From: Actinomycetota bacterium
Lineage (GTDB): Bacteria > Actinomycetota > Acidimicrobiia > Acidimicrobiales > AC-14
Assembly: GCA_005888325.1 (NCBI GenBank)
Contig: VAWU01000062.1
Location: 43,955 to 107,954 of the forward strand
Length of the DNA stretch: 64,000 nt
Direction of reading: 5' to 3'
The position numbers and the translations under genes are program-made. The stretch's first letter is position 1; every line of letters starts with the position of its first letter. Positions 37,527 through 45,674 of the stretch are shown piece by piece. Below the pieces are notes generated by a model. The model was not told the DNA's origin and did not search any database. It saw only the letters and a program-made list of their open reading frames with translations.

Positions 37527-38345
37527 TCACTTGCGTATCTTCAGCTCGACGTCGTCGATGTTCTTGGCCTCGCACTTGACGTCCGCCGCCACGATGGCGC
37601 GCTCCTCGTTCTGCAATGCGGACAAAGCGGCCTTGTCGTAGTCGGGCTTGGGGCTCTCGGGCGGCCCGACGATCGCTTCGAGCTTGTTGTGCAGGACGGT
37701 GTCGACCTCGTCGGGCGCGGCGAGGTCCTCGTAGCCGGCCTTCTGCATGCACGTGCTCCACTTGCCGACAGCCTTGACCATGCGCGGATCCTGTTGGATC
37801 CGGTCGTCGAGCGCGTCGAGCTTGGTCTGGAGGCTCTGGATCACCGCCGCACCGCCGAAGACCTTGTCGGTCGCCTCCTTGGTGCAGCCGCCGACGCGGG
37901 TGAAGTCTCCGTTGTCGACTGCGTCGGCGAACGTCGCAGTGGGATCGTCGCCGTAGAGCGCACGGTCGTAGGCGACCTGGTCCGTAGGGCTCATCGAGTC
38001 GCGGTACGTCTGGTTGGCGGCCCCTTCTTCCTTGCCGTACACCGTCGTGATGCCGTAGCCGTACTGCTTCTCGTAGTCCTCGTCGCTCAGGTCCGCGCCG
38101 GGGGGTTTCGGCTCCGCGGTGTACCCGTCGAACCCCACCCGCCCCATGCACGCCCGGATGAGGTTCCCGGCAGTGGCCTGGCGCTGCACGATCCCCTCGC
38201 GCTCGAGGCCGAGCTCTTCCTCGATCGTCCTGTAGGGCTTCTTCGAGCCACCGCCACCACTGCAGCCCGCAAGCAAGAGCAAGGCACCGACGAGAAGGGT
38301 CGCCGTGACGCGACCGACACGACGACCGTCAGCCACCGACGTCAT
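37527..38345 (-). CDS. Lipoprotein of an ABC efflux operon, unknown function
   Basis: A 272-residue lipoprotein. The signal peptide ends in LLLLAGC (Cys about 28), followed by a Gly/Ser linker. The mature part is mainly helical and charged, with four further cysteines (RACMGRVGF, VGGCTKEA, WSTCMQKAGY, DVKCEAKN) that could pair outside the cell. The repeated pattern C-M/T..x-G-Y/F around them is typical of actinobacterial lipoproteins encoded with MacAB-like systems. ATG at 38345 overlaps the adaptor stop (ATGA). It may bind substrate or bridge adaptor and cell wall. Confidence 0.8.
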   Translation of the reverse strand: MTSVADGRRVGRVTATLLVGALLLLAGCSGGGGSKKPYRTIEEELGLEREGIVQRQATAGNLIRACMGRVGFDGYTAEPKPPGADLSDEDYEKQYGYGITTVYGKEEGAANQTYRDSMSPTDQVAYDRALYGDDPTATFADAVDNGDFTRVGGCTKEATDKVFGGAAVIQSLQTKLDALDDRIQQDPRMVKAVGKWSTCMQKAGYEDLAAPDEVDTVLHNKLEAIVGPPESPKPDYDKAALSALQNEERAIVAADVKCEAKNIDDVELKIRK

Positions 38346-40000
38346 GCGGCGCCGGCCGCCGGGGCCGAGCCCCTGCCGGCGATGACGAGGTCACCGGCGG
38401 CGAGCGTGCCCTTGATGGGCGTGACCTGCACCATGCCCTTCGCCGCGAGCCCGGGGTTCACCGTCACCGTCCGGGTTGCGCCGCGCTCGCGGACCTGCAC
38501 CCGTGAGGTGCCGTCGGCCGCGACCGAGAGCGCGGCGATGGGCACGGTGAGGACGTTGCCTTCGGTGCTGCTCACGGTGATCGTCACCACCACCGAGGCG
38601 CCCACGAGCGCGGCGGGCGCGTCCTGGGTGAACGTGACTCCGAAGTAGTACCGCTGGGGCTCGACCCCCTGCGTCCCGGGCGTGTCGGCGAGCGCGCTCA
38701 CGGTGCCTGCCGCGCGGAAGTCGGAGTCGGGCGCGTCGATCGTGACCGCCGCGCCCTTGCGGACGAGCTTGGCGTCGTTGAGCGACAGCGCGCCATCGAC
38801 CGCCAGCAGTGAGTTGCTCACCGTCATGACCGGTCCCGTCAACTCGTCTCCCGCCTTGACGGTCACGTCGTCGATCCGAAGGGGCAGGCTGGCGAAGAAC
38901 AGCACCTCGTTGGCGGGAAGCTGGATGCCGAGCTTCCCGTTGACCTGACTCACCGCGCTGTCCACCTGCTTCACGCGGCCGGCGTTGAGGGCCACCCGGC
39001 TCTCGGCCACCTTGATCGCGGCGTTCGCGTTGGCGACCTCGTCCTTCGCCGCGTCGACGTCGGCCTGGGCGACGTCGACCGCAGCGGTTGCCTGGATGAG
39101 GGCGCCTTGGAGCGCCGCGAGCTCCGTCGACGTGGTCTGGGGGTCGGCGCGCGCCGTGTCGAGCTGGAGCTGTGCCGCCCGCTTGGCCTGATTGGCCGCG
39201 TTCAGGGCGCTCGTGGCCTTGCGGACGCCGGCGTTCGCAGTGGTCCGGCTGTTGCGGGCGGTCGTGAGGGCGTCGTCTGCGTTGGCGCGCTCGGAGCGGG
39301 CACCGAACGCGTCCGACTCCGCGGCCCTCAGTGACTGCAGCTGCTCGTCGGTCGGCCCCAATGGTGTCCAGCCCGCGGCCCGGTACCAGGCCGCAACCGC
39401 GGCGGCCGTCGAAGCGCCGTACACGCCGTTGAGCGCGCCGGGGTTGAAGCCGAGACGCGTCAGACCCGCCTGGAGCTGGCGGACGTCCTCGCCCACCGCG
39501 CCGGGCCCGAGATCGCGGTACGCGGGTTGCGCGCCCTGGAGCACGAGCACGGGCCGGCCCGAGACCGAGAAGGCGACGTTTCCCTCATTGAGCGCTGCCC
39601 CCTTCACGGGCGCGATCGACACGATGCTCGTGCCCGGCTTGAGCGGCGATGCCGGGAGCGTCACGGTCTGGGGCGAGCCGTAGCGCACCGTCCCCCGGGC
39701 GACCACGTCGGATGTCAGCGTGCGCAGCTCGACCGGCACCGTGATGAGCGACGCGGGCGGCGGTGCCGTCCTCGACGCGATCTCGGCCGGTGATTGGATC
39801 CGTCGACCGGCGACCCAGCCGACGGCCGACGCGGTGACCACGGCCGCGAGCGCGATGGCGAGCGCGGTGTTGCGGCGCGCGCCCGGGCGCGGGCCGGCTT
39901 CGCGGCGGAAGTGGAGTGGGGCGCGAGGCAGTCGGTGGCGCTTGGTCTCTGGCTCCGCCAGGCTGGTCGCCACCCCGTCCGGACCGGGCTCCGTCAGCAT
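38342..40000 (-). CDS. Membrane-fusion adaptor with peptidoglycan-binding domain
   Basis: A 552-residue HlyD/MacA-type adaptor. A cytoplasmic tail (1-43) precedes one helix (TALAIALAAVVTASAVGWVAG, 44-64). After a first beta section, residues about 165-205 form a PG_binding_1 domain (DVRQLQAGLTRLGFNPGALNGVYGASTAAAVAAWY). A long Ala/Gln/Asp-rich coiled-coil hairpin (about 225-350) and the HlyD beta-barrel (VTIDAPDSDFRAAGTVSAL) follow. In Gram-negatives the hairpin meets TolC; here the inserted wall-binding domain suggests anchoring in peptidoglycan (inference). It is the first gene of the operon. Adaptors of this build are typical of Actinomycetota. Confidence 0.9.
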   Translation of the reverse strand: MLTEPGPDGVATSLAEPETKRHRLPRAPLHFRREAGPRPGARRNTALAIALAAVVTASAVGWVAGRRIQSPAEIASRTAPPPASLITVPVELRTLTSDVVARGTVRYGSPQTVTLPASPLKPGTSIVSIAPVKGAALNEGNVAFSVSGRPVLVLQGAQPAYRDLGPGAVGEDVRQLQAGLTRLGFNPGALNGVYGASTAAAVAAWYRAAGWTPLGPTDEQLQSLRAAESDAFGARSERANADDALTTARNSRTTANAGVRKATSALNAANQAKRAAQLQLDTARADPQTTSTELAALQGALIQATAAVDVAQADVDAAKDEVANANAAIKVAESRVALNAGRVKQVDSAVSQVNGKLGIQLPANEVLFFASLPLRIDDVTVKAGDELTGPVMTVSNSLLAVDGALSLNDAKLVRKGAAVTIDAPDSDFRAAGTVSALADTPGTQGVEPQRYYFGVTFTQDAPAALVGASVVVTITVSSTEGNVLTVPIAALSVAADGTSRVQVRERGATRTVTVNPGLAAKGMVQVTPIKGTLAAGDLVIAGRGSAPAAGAA

Positions 40001-40031
40001 TGGACAGAATGTACGGAGAGCCCGCTGAATT

Positions 40032-40044
40032 CCCGCTGAGCGGG
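40032..40044. repeat. Small hairpin in the gap between lipoprotein and adaptor genes
   Basis: CCCGC-TGA-GCGGG, a 5-bp stem, lies in the 106 bases between the leftward lipoprotein at 40107 and the adaptor gene start at 40000. It could mark the 3' end of the lipoprotein transcript. No T-run is visible. Confidence 0.3.
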
Positions 40045-40106
40045 CGCTGCGTCGGTCATCGCGCTACACACGTTCGCCGTCTCCACCGTTCGATTCACCG
40101 AAACGC

Positions 40107-40982
40107 CTATTGGGGCTTGTCCACGCGCGCGGTGTGCGTCGCACGGGGGGTCTTGGCGTAGACGTCATTGCTGACCGTGTAGCCGCGCGCGTCCTCGTCG
40201 AGCGCAGCTCGGCGCGCCTCCGCCAACGCGTTGGCGTCGAGGCGCACCTTCCCCACCAGCACCAGGGTCTCCTGGTCCTGGTCACCGGCCCCGGGCTCGA
40301 CTCGAATCGTGCCCACCCCCGGCGCGTAGTACTTGAGCTGATGGCCGTCCGGCGGGTCGAGCGGGTTCCACTCGTCGGTCAGGAGGACGTTGCTGTAGCA
40401 ACGCCCGGAGAAGCAGCTCCGCTGGCCCGCCTTGAGCTCCTTCGCCCGGTCCCGGAACTCGATTTCGGGCGCCCAGCCCTGGAGGTAGCCGGGCGACCCG
40501 ATCTTCGGCTTCGCCCGCATGAGGATGCCCGGCTGCGCCCGCTGCAGACCGGTGATCCAGGTGTCTTCGGCGCCGACCAGCTTGCCCTGCTCGTACACCT
40601 CGGGGTACTCGCCGAGGTTCCAGACGTTGCCCTCGTCGTCCTGGGCCTGAAAGGCGAGCTCCGACTCCACCATTTGACCCTCGTTGAAGTCGCGCTCCCA
40701 GATGACGACGGCGCGAATGCCGTGGATCACCTTGGTCAGGTCGGTGACGACGGAGACGATGCGATGGGGAAGAACCCCGGTCCCTCGGTTCGCCCGCCCT
40801 TCGTAGGTGAGCTGCGTCCCGGGGACGAGCGGCAGCAAGGTGTTGTCGACGGTCGTGGAACGGGAGAACTTCATCTTGGAGAAGTCCTTCTCCGTAGTCG
40901 GCGACTTGTCACCGCCGAGGCACGCCGAAGCCAAAAGCGCGAGGACAGAGGCGGCGACAACGCCGACGCAGGAACGCCGCAC
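40107..40982 (-). CDS. Secreted lipoprotein, unknown function
   Basis: A 291-residue lipoprotein: signal peptide VVAASVLALLASAC with lipidated Cys about 21, then a mature domain of beta strands. The stretch NTLLPLVPGTQLTYEGRANRGTGVLPHRIVSVVTDLTKVIHGIRAVVIWERDFNEGQMVESELAFQAQD is characteristic of a widespread unnamed family of exported actinobacterial proteins (PGTxxxY... VVTDxTKxIxGVxxxVV). It has LGEYPEVYEQGKLVG and a Cys pair (SCFSGRC). Start is GTG at 40982. It is leftward like the efflux operon but separated by 106 bases, so it may have its own promoter in the long gap upstream. Confidence 0.78.
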   Translation of the reverse strand: MRRSCVGVVAASVLALLASACLGGDKSPTTEKDFSKMKFSRSTTVDNTLLPLVPGTQLTYEGRANRGTGVLPHRIVSVVTDLTKVIHGIRAVVIWERDFNEGQMVESELAFQAQDDEGNVWNLGEYPEVYEQGKLVGAEDTWITGLQRAQPGILMRAKPKIGSPGYLQGWAPEIEFRDRAKELKAGQRSCFSGRCYSNVLLTDEWNPLDPPDGHQLKYYAPGVGTIRVEPGAGDQDQETLVLVGKVRLDANALAEARRAALDEDARGYTVSNDVYAKTPRATHTARVDKPQ

Positions 40983-41130
40983 CAGGTCCCCCCTTCCCGC
41001 TCTTCGCCCCTCGATGCGCGGACGTTCCGCCGTCCATCACCCTGGGCGCACACCCGTGCGAAAGCGTCCAACGTCCTCCGGACAAGGAAGACTTGGCAAT
41101 TGACGCGGTCAGCGCCGCGCCGACCCAGAA

Positions 41131-41149
41131 TGACTACAAACCGTAGTCA
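41131..41149. promoter_or_regulatory. Perfect inverted repeat TGACTAC-n5-GTAGTCA
   Basis: A 7+7 palindrome with spacer AAACC. It resembles operators of BlaI/MecI/CopY-type repressors, which read (G)ACTACA...TGTAGT(C). It lies 149 bases before the lipoprotein start (leftward) and about 180 bases before the RND promoter. No regulator gene of that family is in the window, so the binding protein would be encoded elsewhere. Confidence 0.55.
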
Positions 41150-41332
41150 ATCCGAGATCGCGGCTTTGCCGTCAAACGGCTCGAGCGGCCCGGTCCGGAT
41201 CGAAGACCATGACCGGCCACCACCGCGGCGGCGCGGGGACGGCGAACCTGCAGGTGACCGGCCGGCTCCGTTCGCGTCGCCCATCCCCGGCCCGCCCGAG
41301 AGACGGCGCCGTCATTGTCGGGAAAAGATCGG

Positions 41333-41361
41333 TTGACAACGATCCGACTGCGTCATAACGT
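41333..41361 (+). promoter_or_regulatory. Putative promoter of the RND operon
   Basis: A consensus -35 TTGACA (41333-41338) is followed after 17 bases by TAACGT (41356-41361), fitting the TAnnnT -10 pattern of actinobacterial housekeeping promoters. Initiation would be near 41368, some 560 bases before the first RND start codon. Confidence 0.5.
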
Positions 41362-41930
41362 CCGAATCGGGTACCGCTGGAGCGGGGGTTTCGGCGGTTT
41401 GGTGGGAAAGGGGGGGAACGGCGCCGCGATGACTGATCGCTGCTCTCTCCGCGCTCGCGTTCGAGCCGCTCTCGCCTCCGGGTCTTCGTCCTTCGAGTTG
41501 GTTTCGCGACCCTCAGGAGGCCTATAGCTCGCGCGCTCGGGTCTCCTCTTTTGCTGTCGCAGCCGCGAGCGCGGTGATGGTCTTTCGCGCCTGGCGAGCG
41601 ACAACGTCCGTCTTCATTTCGGGAGCGTTCGTCACTCGCGGGCTCATTTCGGTTCTTGCCGCTGGTGATCGGCAGACTCTTTCCGGCGGCCTGCAGTCCG
41701 ATGCTCTGCGCTGCAGCCAGGTCTGTCTTCACGTTCCTTCCCCTCTTTTCCGAGCCATGGGCACCGTACGACGCGGCTCCTGAAGCCACGCTGAAGAACG
41801 ACGTTCAAACCCTTCGACTTGGCGTTACCAGCTCGTTCGTTTGCCGGCCCCAAGACCGCTTCGGCGCGGGACTCATATCCGAAACCAGCGGATCCGGTAT
41901 TGCCGGTCCGGTGCAGGGAGGTTTTCAGCC

Positions 41931-44900
41931 ATGATGCGTTGGATCGTCCGCTCGAGCCTGAAATCCCGAGGCTTGGTGGTCGCTGTCGCCGCGGTCGTGC
42001 TGTTCCTCGGGATCACCCAGCTCCGGGACATGCCCAGGGACGTCCTGCCCGAGTTCGTGCGGCCGACCGTGAACGTCCAGACCGAGGCGCTCGGGCTCTC
42101 CGCGCCGGAGGTGGAGCAGCTCATCACCGTCCCGCTGGAGCAGGACCTGCTGAACGGGGTGCCCTTCCTCGATCTCATCCACTCGAAGTCGGTTCCGGGG
42201 CTGTCCTCGATCGAGCTGATCTTCAAGAAGGGGACGGACCTCGCTCGGGCGCGACTGGTGGTGAACGAGCGCTTGACGCAGGCGGTCGCGCTCCCGCACG
42301 TCTCGCTGCCGCCGCAGATGCTTCAGCCACTGTCGTCGGAGAGCCGGGTCATGATGATCGGTCTCACCTCGAAGTCGCATTCGCTCATCGACATGGGCGT
42401 GCTCGCCCGCTGGACGCTCCGGCCCCGCTTGATGGGCGTGCCCGGCGTGGCGAACGTGGCCATCTGGGGACAGCGGGAGCGGCAGCTGCAGGTGCAGGTC
42501 GATCCGCAGACGCTCGACGAGCGCGGGGTCTCACTCGACCAGGTGATCTCCACCACCGGGAACGCGCTGTGGTTCTCGCCGCTGGGTCGCCTGGAGGCGA
42601 ACACGCCCGGCACCGGCGGGTTCGTCGACGGGCCCCAGCAGCGGCTCGGGGTCTTTCACAAGTCGCCGATCACGACTCAGGCGGACCTGGCCAAGGTGGC
42701 CATCGAGGGAACGGAGAGCGCCTACGGTGCGAGCCCGGCCCTGACGCTCGGTGACGTGGCGAACGTGGTCGAGGACCATCAGCCCCTCATCGGCGACGCC
42801 GTCCTCAGCAAGGGCCCCGGGCTCATGCTCGTCGTCGAGAAGCTCCCCGAGGCCAACGTCATGGAGGTGACGAAGGGCGTCGACGAGGCCCTCCGCGCCA
42901 TGGGGCCCGGTCTCGCCGGCATTCAGGTCGACTCGTCACTCTTCCGGCCGGCCAACTACATCGCGAAGTCCACCCACAACGTCGCCAAGGCGCTGCTCAT
43001 CGGCCTCGCGCTCCTGGTCCTGTTGCTCCTGGCGCTCCTGTTCGAGTGGCGCACCGCCTTGATCGCAGCGGTGACCGCGCTGTTGTCGCTGGCCCTGGCA
43101 GTGATCGTGCTCCATCTGGGAGGGGCGACGATCAACGCGATGGTCGTGGCGGGACTCGTCCTCGCCGTCGTGGTGGTGGTCGGCGACTCGATCGTCGACA
43201 CGGAGAACATCAGGCGGCGCCTGCGTCAGCATGCCGAAGTGGGCAACGGATCCGCGGCAACGACCGTGCTCGAGGCCTCGATGGAGGTGCGCAGCCCGCT
43301 CGCATTCGGGACGATCATCGTCCTGCTCGCCCTGGCACCGGTCTTCGTGCTGAAGGGCGAGGCCGGCGCATTCGCGCCTCCGATCGCGCTCGCATACGCG
43401 GCGGCGGTGTTGGGGTCGATGGTGGTCGCCCTCGCCGTCACGCCGGCGCTCAGCCTGTTGCTCCTCGCCAAGGCGCCCCTTGCGAGCCGCGAGTCGCCGG
43501 TCGTCCAGCGGCTCCGTCGGGGTCACGATCGCTTTCTCCCGAGGTTCGTCGAAAGCCCTCGTCTCGCGCTCGGCGCGGTGGGCGTCGTCGCGTTGGTGGG
43601 CGTGGCGGTGTTGCCGTTCCTCGAACGCGGGCACTCGCTCATCCCCACGTTCAAGGACAGGGACCTGCTGGTCCACTGGGAGGGCGCACCCGGCGCCTCG
43701 TTGCCGGAGATGGACCGCATCACGGCTCGCGTCAGCCGCGAGCTGCGATCACTGCCGGGCGTCCGCGACGTCGGCGCGCACGTCGGGCGGGCGGTGCTGG
43801 CGGACCAGGTGGTCAGCGTCAACTCCGGCGAGCTCTGGGTGAACATCGATCCCTCAGCCGACTACGGCAAGACCGTGAGCTCGATCCAGAGGGTGGTCAA
43901 CGGCTATCCCGGCCTCGAGCACTCGGTGCTCACGTACCCGAAGGAACGAATCGAGCAGGTGCTCGGGCGGACAGGGCAGGACATCACGGTGCGCGTCTTC
44001 GGCTCCGACCTGTCCGTCATGCGCCGCAAGGCGAACGAGTTGCGGCGGGCGATCTCGAAGATCGACGGCGTGTCCAACACCACGGTGCAACGCGACGCCG
44101 TGGAGCCGTCGTTCGAGGTGAAGGTCGACCTCGCCAAGGCACAACGCGTCGGCATCAAGCCGGGCGACGTGCGTCGGGCGGCGGCCACGCTGCTCTCGGG
44201 CCTCGGCGTCGGCTCGCTCTTCGAAGAGCAGAAGGTGTTCGACGTCGTGGTGTGGGGCACGCCGGAGACTCGCGCCAGCCTCACCGACATCCGCAACCTC
44301 CTGATCGAATCGCCCACCGGCGAGCACGTGGCCCTGGGCGACGTTGCCGACGTGCGCGTGACGGCTGTACCGCAAGTGATTCGACACGAGGATGTCTCGC
44401 GGAGCATCGACGTCGGGGCCGACGTCAGCGGGCGGGACGTCGGCGCGATCGCGAGCGACATCAAGGCGACCCTTCGCAGCGTCAAGTTCCCGATCGAGAA
44501 CCATGCCGAGCTGCTCGGCGACTACGCGGCCCGTCAGGCGGCGAAGACGCGGTTCATCGCGCTGTGGGTCGCCGCCGCGATCGGGATCCTGCTGCTGCTG
44601 CAAGCTGCCGTCGGGAGCTGGCGGCTGGCTTCCGTGCTGTTTCTCGCCCTGCCGTCCGCGCTCGTCGGCAGCCTGGTGGCGGCGCTCGTCAACGGCGACC
44701 GGATCTCGCTCGGTTCTCTGGTGGGCTTCTTTGCGGTGTACGCGATCGCGGCCCGGAGTGTCGTCCTGATGGTCGAGCACTACCAGCGACTCGAGGAACA
44801 CGGCGGCGAGATCTCGCGCGACGAGCTCGTGCTGCGCGGCACGCGGGAACGACTGGTGCCGATCTTCACGACGGCGGCAGGCGGGGCGCTCGCGCTGCTT

Positions 44901-45167
44901 CCGTTCATCGTGCTCGGCGACGGTCCCGGCTACGAGCTCGCGCACCCGATGGCGGTCGTCGTCATCGGCGGCCTCGTCACCTCGACCCTGCTCAGCCTGT
45001 TCGTGGTACCGGCGCTGTATCTGCGCTTCGCGCCCCGCATCGAGGCTGACCAGATGCGGCACGAGCTCCTCGATCTCACCGCCATCGACGGTGGCGGCGA
45101 CGGCAAGGTCGACGCCGACGGCATGGTCGACGTGACGACGACATCCACAACGACGACGCACTCATAG
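41931..45167 (+). CDS. RND efflux pump, CusA/CzcA class (first copy)
   Basis: A 1078-residue inner-membrane proton-driven pump of the heavy-metal RND class. TM1 is GLVVAVAAVVLFLGITQL; the porter domain carries the conserved PEVEQLITVPLE and GVPGVANVAIWGQRERQLQVQVDP; TM2-TM6 start at ALLIGLALLVLLLLALLF; TM8-TM12 begin FIALWVAAAIGILLLLQAAVG. In TM4 the motif is VVGDSIVDTENI, so the first of the two acidic residues normally found (VDD) is Gly. The C-terminus ends in a Thr/Ser-rich tail. ATG at 41931 follows GGGAGG. The mini-adaptor gene comes 12 bases later and a second pump after it. RND metal pumps are unusual in single-membrane bacteria. Confidence 0.92.
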   Translation: MMRWIVRSSLKSRGLVVAVAAVVLFLGITQLRDMPRDVLPEFVRPTVNVQTEALGLSAPEVEQLITVPLEQDLLNGVPFLDLIHSKSVPGLSSIELIFKKGTDLARARLVVNERLTQAVALPHVSLPPQMLQPLSSESRVMMIGLTSKSHSLIDMGVLARWTLRPRLMGVPGVANVAIWGQRERQLQVQVDPQTLDERGVSLDQVISTTGNALWFSPLGRLEANTPGTGGFVDGPQQRLGVFHKSPITTQADLAKVAIEGTESAYGASPALTLGDVANVVEDHQPLIGDAVLSKGPGLMLVVEKLPEANVMEVTKGVDEALRAMGPGLAGIQVDSSLFRPANYIAKSTHNVAKALLIGLALLVLLLLALLFEWRTALIAAVTALLSLALAVIVLHLGGATINAMVVAGLVLAVVVVVGDSIVDTENIRRRLRQHAEVGNGSAATTVLEASMEVRSPLAFGTIIVLLALAPVFVLKGEAGAFAPPIALAYAAAVLGSMVVALAVTPALSLLLLAKAPLASRESPVVQRLRRGHDRFLPRFVESPRLALGAVGVVALVGVAVLPFLERGHSLIPTFKDRDLLVHWEGAPGASLPEMDRITARVSRELRSLPGVRDVGAHVGRAVLADQVVSVNSGELWVNIDPSADYGKTVSSIQRVVNGYPGLEHSVLTYPKERIEQVLGRTGQDITVRVFGSDLSVMRRKANELRRAISKIDGVSNTTVQRDAVEPSFEVKVDLAKAQRVGIKPGDVRRAAATLLSGLGVGSLFEEQKVFDVVVWGTPETRASLTDIRNLLIESPTGEHVALGDVADVRVTAVPQVIRHEDVSRSIDVGADVSGRDVGAIASDIKATLRSVKFPIENHAELLGDYAARQAAKTRFIALWVAAAIGILLLLQAAVGSWRLASVLFLALPSALVGSLVAALVNGDRISLGSLVGFFAVYAIAARSVVLMVEHYQRLEEHGGEISRDELVLRGTRERLVPIFTTAAGGALALLPFIVLGDGPGYELAHPMAVVVIGGLVTSTLLSLFVVPALYLRFAPRIEADQMRHELLDLTAIDGGGDGKVDADGMVDVTTTSTTTTHS

Positions 45168-45179
45168 GGGGAACGTTCG

Positions 45180-45635
45180 ATGCAACGCGGCACACGATGG
45201 ATCGTCGTCGCGATGGTCGCCGGTCTCGCGCTCTCGGCCTGCTCGAAGGCGGCCCAGGAGCCGGAGGCGACGGGCCACGCCACCGTCAAGCTCGAGGCGG
45301 TCAAGGGACAGCCCGACCTCAAGCGGGTGATCCTGTCGGCAGAGGCGGTCAAGCGGATCGACGTCCAGACCGTCAAGGTTCGTGAGGCACAAGCCGAGAG
45401 CGGCGCGACACAGAAGGTCATCCCGTATGCCGCCGTGCTCTATGACGCCAACGGCAAGACGTGGGCGTACGCCAACCCCGGGCTCCGCACCTTCGTCCGC
45501 GCTCCGATCACGGTCGACCGGATCGACGGCGACGACGCCATCCTCGTCGACGGCCCGCCCTCCGGCACCACCATCGTGACGGTCGGCGCCGAGGAGCTGT
45601 TCGGCACCGAGTTCGGACTCTTCAAAGAAGACTGA
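45180..45635 (+). CDS. Minimal adaptor-like lipoprotein of the RND operon
   Basis: A 151-residue lipoprotein: signal peptide MVAGLALSAC (lipid Cys about 21), then about 130 residues resembling the two ends of a CusB/CzcB adaptor joined directly. VILSAEAVKRIDVQTVKV is like the first strand of the adaptor core, and VIPYAAVLYDANGKTWAYANPGLRTFVRAPITVDRIDGDDAILVDGPPSGTTIVTVGAEELFGTEFG is like its membrane-proximal domain. The lipoyl domain and coiled-coil hairpin that would meet TolC are missing. Lying between two pump genes (12- and 39-base gaps), it could be a pump cap or coupling subunit in a cell without TolC (inference). Confidence 0.78.
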   Translation: MQRGTRWIVVAMVAGLALSACSKAAQEPEATGHATVKLEAVKGQPDLKRVILSAEAVKRIDVQTVKVREAQAESGATQKVIPYAAVLYDANGKTWAYANPGLRTFVRAPITVDRIDGDDAILVDGPPSGTTIVTVGAEELFGTEFGLFKED

Positions 45636-45674
45636 CCGACCGAGAAGACTGACGGATAGAGGAACCGCGCCGCC

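Larger units (their letters stand above)
40983..41930. other. Long non-coding gap with divergent promoters and RND leader
   Basis: No frame in these 948 bases looks like a protein; the small frames are arginine/serine-rich. The base composition is visibly lower in GC, and pyrimidine-rich, than in surrounding genes. It holds a perfect inverted repeat at 41131-41149 and a good promoter at 41333-41361, both listed separately. If the promoter is used, the first RND gene has a leader of about 560 bases, long enough for a structured regulatory RNA, although no known riboswitch is recognised. Confidence 0.6.

Noticed and set aside
41315-41527. 70-residue frame in the RND leader
   Set aside because: It begins at a TTG, overlaps the TTGACA promoter and has no ribosome binding site; composition is not protein-like.
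41172-41789. 205-residue leftward frame in the RND leader
   Set aside because: Almost entirely Arg/Ser/Gly/Pro, with no fold signature; treated as non-coding.
43046-45049. 667-residue frame inside the first RND gene
   Set aside because: Out-of-frame shadow rich in Arg and Gly; the real frame has all membrane helices.
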